NCBI GenBank assembly: GCA_041690535.1
Contig: JAWLHA010000022.1
Coordinates: 1 to 62,046, forward strand
Length of the DNA stretch: 62,046 bases
Reading direction: 5' to 3'
Source: JAWLHA01 sp041690535
GTDB lineage: Bacteria; Pseudomonadota; Gammaproteobacteria; Thiohalomonadales; Thiohalomonadaceae
Within the stretch, counting starts at the first letter, position 1; each line of letters starts with the position of its first letter. The notes under the pieces are model-generated. The model made no database searches and was not told the origin of the DNA. It saw nothing but the letters and a program-made list of their open reading frames with translations. Position numbers and translations under genes: made by a program. Positions 29,552 through 38,300 of this stretch are shown one piece after another.

Positions 29552-29655
29552 CAGGGTAAACGCATACTTACCCAAGAGCGATGCAAGCCCTTGAAAGCAG
29601 GTCGTCGGCCGCATGGATTTGTGCAAGGACGCACTTATGCCGCGGGCGAGCAGTT
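29552..29655. repeat. MITE family B, left half
   Basis: CAGGGTAAACGCATACTTAC, then CCAAGAGCGATGCAAGCCCTTGAAAGCAGGTCG; similarity stops near 29655 and no right end follows. It lies in the 458-base gap upstream of the thioredoxin-like gene's stop, where I see no gene. Confidence 0.8.
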
Positions 29656-29739
29656 GCCCACTTGGGAACGCCATCTGCCCTCTCCCATCGCTCCTTCCGG
29701 GAGAGCCCTCCGTGGAGGGGCCCTTCCCAACGGCTGTCC

Positions 29740-29973
29740 TCAGGCGAGCCACCCTTCCACGCTCTTGCGATCGGGCACGCTGCCGCTGTGCACCACGACC
29801 CCGTCGATCACCACCCCCGGGGTGGACATGACGCCGTAACCGAGGATCTGGCCCATCTCCTCAACCTTCTCCAGCTGGAGCGGAACGCCTTTCTCTGCGG
29901 CCACCTGCTCGATGAGCTGGTACGTGATCTGACAGTTGCGGCAACCGCTGCCGAGGACCTTGATCTCTTTCAT
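29740..29973 (-). CDS. Thioredoxin-like small redox protein
   Basis: A 77-residue protein of the small thioredoxin/glutaredoxin-like (MTH895) family. The redox pair is in KVLGSGCRNCQ, and the cis-Pro loop is VMSTPGVVIDG. It is the last gene of the arsenic operon, 62 bases after arsM. In such operons it plausibly supplies electrons for arsenate reduction or for arsenic methylation; this role is inferred from position. The start MKEIKVLGSG is chosen over longer upstream reading because it fits the fold. Confidence 0.85.
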   Translation of the reverse strand: MKEIKVLGSGCRNCQITYQLIEQVAAEKGVPLQLEKVEEMGQILGYGVMSTPGVVIDGVVVHSGSVPDRKSVEGWLA

Positions 29974-30035
29974 CACTTCCTTCCTCCGTCTGAATGACTG
30001 TGGCTCAGCCCCGGCCATCCGGGGGGGCCCATACC

Positions 30036-31163
30036 TCAACAGCAGGACTGGCCGCCCGGCGTGGGGGTGCAGCAACTGCCGCCCGCTTCGGTCACCTTGA
30101 TGGACAAGGGCTGGCCAGGGGCTGGGGCGTTCGGCGCCTCGGGCGCGGCCTGCTCGTCGAAGGCGGCATCGAGCTTCTCGGCCGCCTCGTCACGAATGTG
30201 GCGGGCGATCTCGATCACCGCGTCGACCTGGTGCTGCGGTACCCCCATCTGGCGCAGCCGCCCCAGCTGGCACAGCCCCATGTCGGGATGCTTCGCCGCA
30301 ATCCCGGCAGCGAGAGAAACCATGGAGACGATGGAGGCATGCAGCTGCGGTTTCGCCTCCGTGGCAGTGCTCGTCCGCTTTCCTCCCGGCTTGACCGCCT
30401 GGATGTTGGCCGAGGCCACGTAGGCTTCCACCCCCCGTCCCGGCGCCCAGTCGCGAATGAACTCGCGACTTTCGTCCTTGGGGGTGATGCTCAGCGCCTC
30501 GAAGCCCGCCGCACTCAGCGCCGCCTCCAACTCGGGGATGGACGAGGCGCCGGCCATGCAGCCGCTGTAGAGTGCCAGATCGGCCCGGGCCGAGTCGGGC
30601 AGCTCGGCGGTGGCCACCACGTCGGAGATGGCCAGGCGCCCGCCCGGCTTCAGCACCCGGAAGGCCTCGCGAAACACCGTGCCTTTTTCGGGCGAAAGAT
30701 TGATCACGCAGTTGGAGATGATGACGTCCACGCTCCCATCGGCCACGGGCAACGCCTCGATCTCCCCCAGCCGAAATTCCACGTTGATGATGCCCGCCTT
30801 CTCGGCGTTGCTCCGCGCCTTGGTGAGCATCCCGGAGGTCATATCGACCCCGATCACCCTCCCTGCCGACCCCACCGCCCTAGCGGCCAGGAAACAGTCG
30901 AAGCCCGCCCCCGAGCCGAGGTCGAGCACCGTTTCGCCCGCTTTCAGCTCGGCAATGGCCTGCGGATTGCCGCAGCCCAGCCCGAGGTTGGCCCCCTCGG
31001 GCGCGGCCGCCAACTCCTCGGCCGAGTAGCCAAGGCGCTCTCCGGTGACGCTTACCGGCGCGCTTCCGCAGCAGCCCGTGCCACAGCCGCCGCTCCCCTC
31101 GGCGATGTTGCCGTAGGTCTCCCGCACATGGGCGCGCAGTTTTTCATGGGTATCGTGGGACAT
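30036..31163 (-). CDS. arsM: Arsenite methyltransferase with Cys-rich tail
   Basis: A 375-residue SAM-dependent enzyme that methylates As(III). The SAM site is VLDLGSGAGFDCFLAARAVG. Arsenite-binding Cys residues lie in the early GCGTGCCGS, in IISNCVINLSPEKG and in LYSGCMAGA. After the methyltransferase part, about 100 residues resemble a helical carboxymuconolactone-decarboxylase-like domain (SMVSLAAGIAAKHPDMGLCQ), then a tail GGSCCTPTPGGQSCC with paired Cys. The tail may hand over arsenic. The start MSHDTHEKLRAHV is preferred. It follows arsP by 37 bases. Confidence 0.92.
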   Translation of the reverse strand: MSHDTHEKLRAHVRETYGNIAEGSGGCGTGCCGSAPVSVTGERLGYSAEELAAAPEGANLGLGCGNPQAIAELKAGETVLDLGSGAGFDCFLAARAVGSAGRVIGVDMTSGMLTKARSNAEKAGIINVEFRLGEIEALPVADGSVDVIISNCVINLSPEKGTVFREAFRVLKPGGRLAISDVVATAELPDSARADLALYSGCMAGASSIPELEAALSAAGFEALSITPKDESREFIRDWAPGRGVEAYVASANIQAVKPGGKRTSTATEAKPQLHASIVSMVSLAAGIAAKHPDMGLCQLGRLRQMGVPQHQVDAVIEIARHIRDEAAEKLDAAFDEQAAPEAPNAPAPGQPLSIKVTEAGGSCCTPTPGGQSCC

Positions 31164-31200
31164 TGAGCACTCCTCTTTTGGCTCACTAAAGCGCCGGTTG

Positions 31201-32154
31201 TCAGGCAATCAGGTTGAAGCCCCATCCGACCAGGGTGAAGGCCACCGCCAGCACCCCGGCATAGAGCGCCAGGGCCGGCCAGCGGATCACCTTGCGCAGG
31301 ATCAGCATCTCCGGCAGCGAGAGCGCAGCGATGCTCATCATCAGGGCGAGGGTAGTGCCGATGGCGACCCCCTTACCCAACATCGCCTCGGCCACCGGGA
31401 TGACGCCGGTGGCGTTGGAGTAGAGCGGGATCCCCAGCAGCACCGCGGCGGGTACCGAATACCAATCCTCCCCCCCCAGGTGTTCCGCCACCCACTGCTC
31501 GGGGACATAGCCGTGGAACAGGGCCCCCACGGCAATGCCCGCGATGACCCACTTCCAGATGCGGCCGACGATGGCCTTCACCTCCGCCACGGCATACCGA
31601 TGCCGTCCGGCCAGGGAGGTGTCGACCTGCGGCCTTGCCGCCTGGCCCATGTGGATCTTCCACACGTACTCCTCCACCCACCGCTCCGGCCTGAACCGCT
31701 CCATCACCGCCCCACCCACGTAGGCCACCACCAGCCCGGCGGTCACGTAGAGGGCGGCCAGCTTCCAGCCCAAAATTCCCACCAGCAGCACGGCAGCCAC
31801 TTCGTTGATCATCGGGCTGGCGATCAGGAAGGAGAAGGTCACCCCCAGGGGAATCCCCGCCTCCACGAAGCCGATGAACAGCGGCACCGAGGAGCAGGAG
31901 CAGAAGGGGGTCACGGCGCCGAGGGTCACGGCACTGCTGCGCGCCAGCCACTTGGGTTTGCCACGCACGTACTCGCGCACCCGCTCGGGCGAGAGCAGCG
32001 CGCGCAGCAGCCCCATGATGTAGATGACCGCGACCAACAGGACGAAGATCTTGGCGGTGTCCATCACGAAGAAATGCAGGGCATCGGCCGTCCGGGTACC
32101 GGCGGCGAGCCCCAACAAGCGGTAGACGACGAGATCGGCAAGGGCTTCAAACAT
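31201..32154 (-). CDS. arsP: ArsP-type permease
   Basis: A 317-residue inner-membrane protein with about eight hydrophobic segments, of the ArsP_1 (DUF318) family. The hallmark VTPFCSCSSVPLFIGFVEAG is present, with the Cys pair that binds trivalent arsenicals. Family members export methylated As(III) and organoarsenicals, which fits the methyltransferase directly downstream. A matching second motif, GIPLYSNATGVIPVAEAMLG, is in the C-terminal half. It starts 111 bases after arsC in the same operon. Substrate choice between arsenite and methylarsenite cannot be read from sequence. Confidence 0.88.
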   Translation of the reverse strand: MFEALADLVVYRLLGLAAGTRTADALHFFVMDTAKIFVLLVAVIYIMGLLRALLSPERVREYVRGKPKWLARSSAVTLGAVTPFCSCSSVPLFIGFVEAGIPLGVTFSFLIASPMINEVAAVLLVGILGWKLAALYVTAGLVVAYVGGAVMERFRPERWVEEYVWKIHMGQAARPQVDTSLAGRHRYAVAEVKAIVGRIWKWVIAGIAVGALFHGYVPEQWVAEHLGGEDWYSVPAAVLLGIPLYSNATGVIPVAEAMLGKGVAIGTTLALMMSIAALSLPEMLILRKVIRWPALALYAGVLAVAFTLVGWGFNLIA

Positions 32155-32265
32155 GTTTCGGGTTCATTTTGGTTGAAGGCGCGGACCAACCGGGCCGCGC
32201 CGCCTCTGGTCAGCCGCAGCCGCAAACAGAATTCCCCACAGCAGAGGGGCAGTGAGAACTGCGGG

Positions 32266-32697
32266 CTACGCTTGTTCGTGCCGCAGGCGCTCCATCAGCG
32301 CCTTCACACGGTCCCGGATGTCGTCCCGGGCGGCGCGAAAGACGGCCATGACCTCCTCCTCGCTGCCGCTCGCCTTGGCGGGATCGTTCAGGGGCCAGTG
32401 CTCCTTGCGGGTATTGGCCGGCAGCGCAGGACAGTGCTCATCGGCATGGCCGCACACGGTGACGACGTAATCCGCCTGAGCCAGCATCGCGCGGGTCACC
32501 TTGGTGGACTCCTGGCCGGAGATGTCCACCCCCGCCTCTGCCATCACCGCGATGGCCCGCGGGTTCTTGCCGTGGGCCTCGATACCCGCAGACTCCACAT
32601 GAAATTCTTCACCGCCGAAGTGGCGGGCCCACCCCTCGGCCATCTGGGAGCGGCAGGAGTTGCCGGTGCAGAGAAACAGCACATTGATCTTGCCCAT
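32266..32697 (-). CDS. arsC: Arsenate reductase, LMW phosphatase type
   Basis: A 143-residue enzyme of the thioredoxin-coupled class. The catalytic loop is LFLCTGNSCRSQMAEGW (CX5R), and the two further redox Cys are in VVTVCGHADEHCPALP. The general acid Asp lies in HWPLNDPAKASG. It reduces As(V) to As(III) and is then regenerated by thioredoxin; the thioredoxin-like protein at the operon end could serve. The gene starts 23 bases after arsR. All catalytic residues are visible. Confidence 0.95.
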   Translation of the reverse strand: MGKINVLFLCTGNSCRSQMAEGWARHFGGEEFHVESAGIEAHGKNPRAIAVMAEAGVDISGQESTKVTRAMLAQADYVVTVCGHADEHCPALPANTRKEHWPLNDPAKASGSEEEVMAVFRAARDDIRDRVKALMERLRHEQA

Positions 32698-32720
32698 AAA
32701 ATCCTCGTGGGTTGATTCGT

Positions 32721-33074
32721 TCAGGCGCAGCATTGGGCCCCGGGACGGTTTGGCATGTTGCGCAACCGTTCCGCGTCGGCCTTGAAGGGGTCTTCCTGGC
32801 GCACGCCGGCGGCAGCCGCCTCGAGGATGGTGAGTACCCACTCAGGCAGCCCCGGGTTCAACCGGTAGTGGACCCAGATCCCGGCTCGGCGGTCCACGAC
32901 AATGCCCGCCTCCCGCAGCTGGGCCAGATGGCGGGAGACCTTGGGCTGGGCCTCGTCCAGGCCATGGGTGAACTCGCAGACGCAGAGATCGCGTTCAGCC
33001 ACGAGAAGAACGAGGCAACGCAGCCGGGTGCGGTCCGACAGGGCGCGAAAGAGGCTTTCAGATGGAATATTCAT
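32721..33074 (-). CDS. arsR: ArsR-family arsenic-responsive repressor
   Basis: A 117-residue winged-helix repressor starting MNIPSESLFRALSDRTRLRC. The metal site is the classical ERDLCVCEF in helix alpha-3; the recognition helix region is AQPKVSRHLAQLREAGIVV. The C-terminus has another CC pair. Arsenite binding would release DNA and switch on the whole operon. It is the first gene, and a dyad operator lies just upstream at 33083-33118. The frame is open 12 codons further upstream, but that part overlaps the operator. Confidence 0.95.
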   Translation of the reverse strand: MNIPSESLFRALSDRTRLRCLVLLVAERDLCVCEFTHGLDEAQPKVSRHLAQLREAGIVVDRRAGIWVHYRLNPGLPEWVLTILEAAAAGVRQEDPFKADAERLRNMPNRPGAQCCA

Positions 33075-33082
33075 GCGGGTAA

Positions 33083-33118
33083 ATATATGTCTATCCATAT
33101 ATTCGTGCAAGCATATAT
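33083..33118 (-). promoter_or_regulatory. ArsR operator and promoter region
   Basis: ATATATG and CATATAT form a perfect 7-base dyad with a 6-base spacer, and a third CATATAT follows at 33112. It is the most AT-rich spot in the area and ends 9 bases from the arsR start. The dyad fits the ATA-rich sites bound by ArsR/SmtB proteins. Confidence 0.65.
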
Positions 33119-33164
33119 TTATTCCGCTTCGTAGGCCGGATTAGCAGACAACCCGATCCTGACC

Positions 33165-33277
33165 TCGGCCAGCGCGGTGGATACGCTGCGCCCATCCATT
33201 GGCCGGTTCGCTGCCGTCCACTCAGGCGGCAATCCGGCTGTGATTGGCGGCTTTTCCGTTTATCTGTCCGGTACTCC
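33165..33277. repeat. MITE family A, degenerate copy
   Basis: GGTGGATACGCTGCGCCCAT followed by GGCCGGTTCGCTGCCG and ending TTTTCCGTTTATCTGTCCGG. It matches the right two thirds of the complete copy at 21890 with many changes. Together with the operator it fills the gap between arsR and the PLP enzyme gene. Confidence 0.65.
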
Positions 33278-33448
33278 ATCCAACTGCCATCCCACAACCT
33301 TCGAGAGCGAGGGCGCCGTTGTGACGGGGCGCACGATGGAGTTGGTTGGGTGAGCCTCGCATGCGGACCCGGGCCGGTTGACCCTCCTCGGCGAGACGCC
33401 ATACTGGGAAAAGTCCCCTGCCCAGCCGAACCGGCGATCCGAGGTCAC

Positions 33449-34714
33449 ATGTCCGCCACCCGTCGCGAATTCCTGCAGGCCACAGCGGCCTTCCTCGCCA
33501 CCCCTGCCCTTGCGGGCTGCCTGGGCGAGGCCTGCGCGGAACCCCACCCCGAGGCCGCCCTGAGCGAGTGGGGCGATGTCCGCGCACAGTTTGACCTCAC
33601 CCCGGATTACATCCACATGGCCAGCCTGCTGCTCGCCTCCGCGCCCCGGCGGGTGCAGCGCGCCATCGAGCGCTACCGCCGTGCCCTGGATGAAAACCCG
33701 GCCTTGTACGCCGAGCGGAACCGCTGGAACCTGGAACTGCGCGCCCGCCGGGTCGCGGCCGCCTACCTTGGGGCCAATCGCGACGATCTGGCCCTGACCC
33801 ACAGTACCACCGAAGGGATCGGGCTTGTGTACAACGGCCTGCGCGTGCGGCGCGATCAGGAGATGGTGACGACCAACCACGACTATCCGGCCACCCGACG
33901 TGCCCTTGCCCTGAAGAGCGCCCGCTGCGGCGCCCGATTGATCCGCGTTCCCCTCGCCATCGACCCCGCCGCGCTGGATGTTGATCCCTTGGTGGATCGG
34001 CTCCTCGGCGCGGTGACCCAGCGCACCCGGGTGCTTGCGTTGACCTGGGTCCATTCGAAGACCGGCCTGAAGTTTCCCATTGCCCGCCTGGCCGCGAAGG
34101 TGAGCGAAATCAACGCCAACCGCGCCCCCGCCGAGCGCCTGCTGCTTTGCGTCGACGGGGTTCACGGCTTGGGCGTGGAGAATTTCTCCGTCAGTGACTT
34201 GGGCTGCGACTTCTTCATGGCGGGCACCCACAAGTGGCTGTTTGGCCCGCGGGGCACCGGGATCCTCTGGGGCGCTCCCGGAACACAACGACAGTTGGAT
34301 GAGACTATCCCGACCTTCACCCCCGATGGCACGTTCGGGGGACGGCTCACACCCGGGGGCTTCAAGGCCTTCGAGCACTGTTGGGCGCTGCCTGAGGCCT
34401 TCCTCTTCCACGAGACCATCGGCAAGCAGCGGGTCACCGCCCGCATCCGGGGGTTGAACGAACAGCTGAAGCAGGAACTGAGCACGCTGCCCCGCGTGCG
34501 CCTGCGCACCCCCTTGGCCGCAAGCCTCTCTTCCGGGATCACCTGTTTCGATGTGGCCGGAATGGCCCCCGAAACGGTGGTCGAGCGCCTCCAGGCGGAG
34601 AGAATCATCGCCAGCGTGACCCCCTACCGTGACCGGTCGGCGCGCCTCACCCCCGGGATCCTCAACACGCCGGACGAGGTCGCCCGGGCCGTGGACGCGA
34701 TTCGACGTCTCTGA
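33449..34714 (+). CDS. PLP-dependent aminotransferase class V, Tat-exported
   Basis: A 421-residue fold-type I PLP enzyme like isopenicillin N epimerases and cysteine desulfurases. The Schiff-base Lys is in DFFMAGTHKWLFGPRGTG; LTHSTTEGIGLVYNG binds phosphate. The N-terminus MSATRREFLQATAAFLATPA is a twin-arginine signal followed by LAGC, which may be a lipobox. That would place a PLP enzyme folded before export at the membrane's outer face. The substrate is unknown. It is transcribed away from the arsenic operon and is followed by a helicase gene. Confidence 0.82.
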   Translation: MSATRREFLQATAAFLATPALAGCLGEACAEPHPEAALSEWGDVRAQFDLTPDYIHMASLLLASAPRRVQRAIERYRRALDENPALYAERNRWNLELRARRVAAAYLGANRDDLALTHSTTEGIGLVYNGLRVRRDQEMVTTNHDYPATRRALALKSARCGARLIRVPLAIDPAALDVDPLVDRLLGAVTQRTRVLALTWVHSKTGLKFPIARLAAKVSEINANRAPAERLLLCVDGVHGLGVENFSVSDLGCDFFMAGTHKWLFGPRGTGILWGAPGTQRQLDETIPTFTPDGTFGGRLTPGGFKAFEHCWALPEAFLFHETIGKQRVTARIRGLNEQLKQELSTLPRVRLRTPLAASLSSGITCFDVAGMAPETVVERLQAERIIASVTPYRDRSARLTPGILNTPDEVARAVDAIRRL

Positions 34715-34865
34715 AGATCGGGGCTCCCTCCCCAATTGCATTTCGCCCACTGGGCAACCGCCGTGATGCGCCTCGCCAGGGTGGAGCCACGAGGCCAAGC
34801 CCCCCAGGTGATCGAGAACAAACCACAAGGTAGAATCCGCCTGAAACACCGGAGCATTGCAGCGA

Positions 34866-37124
34866 ATGTCTTATACGGGCGAGCAACTCGCCGTCATCCA
34901 TCACCAAGCTGGCCACGCCAGAGTCGATGCAGTCGCCGGCTCCGGAAAGACCCACACCATGGTCGGGCGCGTCGCCCATCTCGTTCAGGCGCGCGCGGTA
35001 GCGCCCCGGCGCATCATGGTGCTGATGTTCAACAAGTCCGCCCAGCTGCAGTTCAGGGAGCGGCTGGTCAAGGCCCTGGGCGACCAGGGCCGCCAGGTCA
35101 CCGTCCGTACCTACCACTCCCTCGGCTTCAAGCTCACCGAACTGTTCACCAGCAGGGGGCTGCTGCCGGACTACCGGTTGGAGACCCAGGAGTGGGTCTT
35201 GCAGAAGATGGCCAAGGCGGCGGTGACCGAAGCCTTCCAGCGCGGGCACGGCAAGGGCTACCCGAGCGAGGAAATACGGGATGAATTCCTCCGTTTCATC
35301 GATCTCGTCAAGTCGGACCTTATCGCCCCGGAGGAGGCCTTCGAGTGGCTGGAGTTTTCGGTCGAGCACCGCTATTTCGTCGATGCCTACCACCGGTTTG
35401 AAGAGGTAAGGCGGGAGAATCGCCTCCGCTTTTTCGCCGATCTTCTCTATGAACCGGTCCAGGTCCTGAAGACACGGCCCGAGGCGCAGGCGCTCATCGC
35501 CGATAAGGTCGAGCACATCATTGCCGATGAGTATCAGGACACCAACGCCATTCAGGAGGAGTTGCTGCGGCATATCGCGGGCCAACGGGCGGAGGTGATG
35601 GTGGTCGGCGACGTGGATCAGTGCATCTACGAGTGGCGCGGAGCGAAGCCTGAACTCATCGTCAGCGGTTTTGCGGCGCACTTTCCCAACCCGGCAACCT
35701 ACACACTGAGCCATACCTTCCGGTACGGCCACGCCATCTCTCTCTTCGCCAACTCGGTGATCTCCCACAACCAGCTGCGCATCGAAAAGTTGTGTGTATC
35801 GGCAGAGGGCACCCCCGACACCCGCATTGAGCACGCGACCGTGGGCGGCAAGAGCCACCCGGCCGGCGAGGTGATAGAGCGCTGGCGCAGCGGTGGCCGA
35901 GCACTCGCCGAGGCGGTGGTCCTGGTGCGAAAGTTCAGCCAGAGCGTGCCAGTGGAGCTTACGCTGCTCCAACGCGGCATTCCCTACCGGGTCGAAGGGC
36001 GTGATTCCCTGTTCCATACGCGGGAGATCAACGCCCTGTTCACGCTACTGAAACTGGCGGCGGGCCGGCTGGACAGTGGCAAGCCCGAGGAGGTGGCGCA
36101 AGGGATAGAAGACCTGCTGAGCACGCCCCACTTGGGGATGAAGGGCGAGCTGCTCGCACCGATCAGTCGCCGCATGGCGAGGCACCCGGAACAGGCTGCC
36201 ACAATTCTGCGCGACCTCAGAAGCGGGGTAAACCCCTGGCTGGAGGATCGAATCGTGGAACGGGCCACGCTGTGGGCCGAGATCCAGCGAGGCGACTGGC
36301 AAGGGCTCTCACCGGCGCAGATCGTGACACGCTACACGGCTCACACCGAGGCCCGCCAACAGTTCGGCCGTATGGCGGCCACCAAGGAAGATGCCGACGA
36401 GAAGTGGCTGGCGTGCGAGGGCTTCACCGAGTTTTGCCGGGCCCAGGAGCTCGCGCTCCACCCCCTCGTCGACTTCATCGAACAGCTTCGAAGTGCAGAG
36501 CGAACGTCGGCGCCTGAGGAACACGTGACCATCACCACCATCCATCGGGCCAAGGGGCTGGAGTGGCCGCTGGTGATCATAGCGGGATTGGCAAATGCCC
36601 AATTCCCCGGCGAGGACCTCGGTCCCGAAGACATGGAAGCAGAACGCCGCCTGTTCTACGTGGGAGCAACCCGCGCCCGGGAGCAGCTTGTGTTGGCCAT
36701 CCCACCCGATCCCGCGCTGGAGCAGTGCATCCGTCAGGGGCGCCGTGAACCGCCCATCGACCCCGCCGCCACCCCGTTCGTCTATGAGGGCAATCTGCGC
36801 GTCGCAACCGAGGTGGGCGCCTGCCTGACTGGCCGGCAGGTCAATGCACCGAGTGCCGCGGTCCCGGGCCCCGCCAACCGCTACCTGGAGCTCATCGGCT
36901 CGGCGTTGCGCGTCGAGAGAAGGGCACAACGGAGAGCTGACACCCCGCGCCCCGAAATCGAAACTCCGCACTTCCGCCGAGGCATGCGGGTCAACCACCC
37001 CAAGTTCGGCCCCGGGATCGTCAGCAGCTGGGACGTATCGGCCGGACGGGTTCAGGTGCAGTTTGACCGTGTCGGACAAAAAACGCTGGTCGCAGAATTC
37101 GCTCAGCTGGAGGTGATCCGCTAG
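34866..37124 (+). CDS. UvrD/PcrA-like DNA helicase
   Basis: A 752-residue superfamily 1A helicase. Walker A is in VDAVAGSGKTHTMVGRVAHL, motif II in EHIIADEYQDTNAIQEELLR, motif III in MVVGDVDQCIYEWRGA, and motif V-VI in TTIHRAKGLEWPLVIIAGLA and YVGATRAREQLVLA. The C-terminal 45 residues (RGMRVNHPKFGPGIVSSWDV) match the Tudor-like tail of PcrA/UvrD, which binds RNA polymerase. It is additional to the true RecB here. The ATG at 34866 is preferred to a TTG three codons earlier. Role in repair or defence is not decided. Confidence 0.9.
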   Translation: MSYTGEQLAVIHHQAGHARVDAVAGSGKTHTMVGRVAHLVQARAVAPRRIMVLMFNKSAQLQFRERLVKALGDQGRQVTVRTYHSLGFKLTELFTSRGLLPDYRLETQEWVLQKMAKAAVTEAFQRGHGKGYPSEEIRDEFLRFIDLVKSDLIAPEEAFEWLEFSVEHRYFVDAYHRFEEVRRENRLRFFADLLYEPVQVLKTRPEAQALIADKVEHIIADEYQDTNAIQEELLRHIAGQRAEVMVVGDVDQCIYEWRGAKPELIVSGFAAHFPNPATYTLSHTFRYGHAISLFANSVISHNQLRIEKLCVSAEGTPDTRIEHATVGGKSHPAGEVIERWRSGGRALAEAVVLVRKFSQSVPVELTLLQRGIPYRVEGRDSLFHTREINALFTLLKLAAGRLDSGKPEEVAQGIEDLLSTPHLGMKGELLAPISRRMARHPEQAATILRDLRSGVNPWLEDRIVERATLWAEIQRGDWQGLSPAQIVTRYTAHTEARQQFGRMAATKEDADEKWLACEGFTEFCRAQELALHPLVDFIEQLRSAERTSAPEEHVTITTIHRAKGLEWPLVIIAGLANAQFPGEDLGPEDMEAERRLFYVGATRAREQLVLAIPPDPALEQCIRQGRREPPIDPAATPFVYEGNLRVATEVGACLTGRQVNAPSAAVPGPANRYLELIGSALRVERRAQRRADTPRPEIETPHFRRGMRVNHPKFGPGIVSSWDVSAGRVQVQFDRVGQKTLVAEFAQLEVIR

Positions 37125-37222
37125 GCGGGCGGGACGCGATCGCAAAGAGTTGGGTGAAGTTGTCAATGGCCACGCGGATTGGTGTTGACCGACGAGGGTG
37201 TCGGAGCGGCAAGGCGTAACCC

Positions 37223-37330
37223 GGCGCGGACGCGGCCATCGAGCGTACCAGGATGTATTCACAGCGCACCTGCTTTCAAGGACCTACATCGCTTACGGCA
37301 CGGCCGTGACGCAAGTATGCATTTACCCTG
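37223..37330. repeat. MITE family B, right half
   Basis: GGACGCGGCCATCGAGCGTA, then the CACCTGCTTTCAAGGACCTACATCGCTTACGGCACGGCCGTGACG block, ending AAGTATGCATTTACCCTG. The left half is absent. It lies in the 307-base gap after the helicase gene; nothing else is seen there. Confidence 0.82.
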
Positions 37331-37431
37331 TCCCGCTATGCCGTGTGCATAATATATCCCTTACACTTTCAACGGTTCACAATATGCGCGGCTATTCTCC
37401 ATCCATTCTGCGGCGCATTTTCCCTGCACCC

Positions 37432-37929
37432 CTACTCCGCTTTCAATGCCGCCTCAATGGTCTCGAGGGGCATGAACAACGTTAGGGGACGTTGGGTAAG
37501 TTGTACGAATCCGAACGCTGCATACCACTCGGCAAGTTCATCGGTCTTCGCATCAACAAACAACCCCACAAAACCGACATTGCGGCCAGCTTCCGCCACC
37601 CTCCACAGCATATCGACCAACAGATGGGTACCGTAGCCTCGCCGCACGAACCGGCTATCTGTCGCAAGCCGGGCGAGTCGCGCTGCGGGAAGTCGATGGG
37701 GATAGCGCTCCGCCCAACTCACCGGGATCTCCGCTGGCTCGACTTCGCACGAGACCAAGGTCGCATAGCCGATGATGACGCTCGGGTCGGCATCTGTCAG
37801 AACAAAGGTGCGGGAAAGGTTCCGCTTGGCGTGCTGCCGAGCGGTCTTTTGAAGGTAGGTATTCAGCGCCTCGTTGCCACAGTCAAATGCAGCACGATCA
37901 TGGTTCTTGTTCAGAGGCTCGACTTGCAT
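37432..37929 (-). CDS. GNAT acetyltransferase toxin (TacT-like)
   Basis: A 165-residue Gcn5-type acetyltransferase. The acetyl-CoA loop is in LATDSRFVRRGYGTHLLVDM, preceded by the typical FDCGNEALNTYLQKTARQHA start of tRNA-acetylating toxins. These toxins acetylate the amino group of charged tRNAs and stop translation. It overlaps its antitoxin gene by 32 bases. The catalytic Tyr region AEWYAAFGFVQL is present. Length and motifs are complete, so it should be functional. Confidence 0.88.
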   Translation of the reverse strand: MQVEPLNKNHDRAAFDCGNEALNTYLQKTARQHAKRNLSRTFVLTDADPSVIIGYATLVSCEVEPAEIPVSWAERYPHRLPAARLARLATDSRFVRRGYGTHLLVDMLWRVAEAGRNVGFVGLFVDAKTDELAEWYAAFGFVQLTQRPLTLFMPLETIEAALKAE

Positions 37930-38212
37930 GCAGGTCCGCTTTCTTGTATTCCGCAACCGCCGCCTTCATTCGCTCATTAGGTGCGGGCGGATTGTCCAAT
38001 AAGGCGAAAAACGCTTTACTGGCATTCTCATGGAGCTGGATCACCTGCTCGCGCTCGAAGATCGCGTCCGCCTCTTTGAGTGCCGCACGGACGATGAATT
38101 GGCTCAGGCTGCTGGCCCCGCTCAACTCGCTGGCCTGCTCCAAGCGAGCCTTGACATTCGGCGGGACGCGAGCAGTGATCCGCTCCCCGTTCGCGCTCGG
38201 ATCACTGTTCAT
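37898..38212 (-). CDS. DUF1778 antitoxin (TacA-like)
   Basis: A 104-residue ribbon-helix-helix protein: NGERITARVPPNVKARLEQA, then SGASSLSQFIVRAALKEADA, and a longer C-terminal arm that would cover the toxin. DUF1778 antitoxins precede GNAT toxins and repress their own promoter as a complex. The start MNSDPSANGERIT is chosen for its fit to the fold. It overlaps the toxin gene. Confidence 0.88.
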   Translation of the reverse strand: MNSDPSANGERITARVPPNVKARLEQASELSGASSLSQFIVRAALKEADAIFEREQVIQLHENASKAFFALLDNPPAPNERMKAAVAEYKKADLHASRASEQEP

Positions 38213-38300
38213 ACATTCACCCTCATTAGCCCAGCCCAATAGGACGTGACGGGTCCATTCAACGGCTCATTGGACAAAATCATAGGCTAGTGGTGCCAAA

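Noticed and set aside
34866..37124. Considered as a second RecB or AddA subunit
   Set aside because: Length, motif spacing and the Tudor-like tail fit UvrD/PcrA; there is no nuclease domain.
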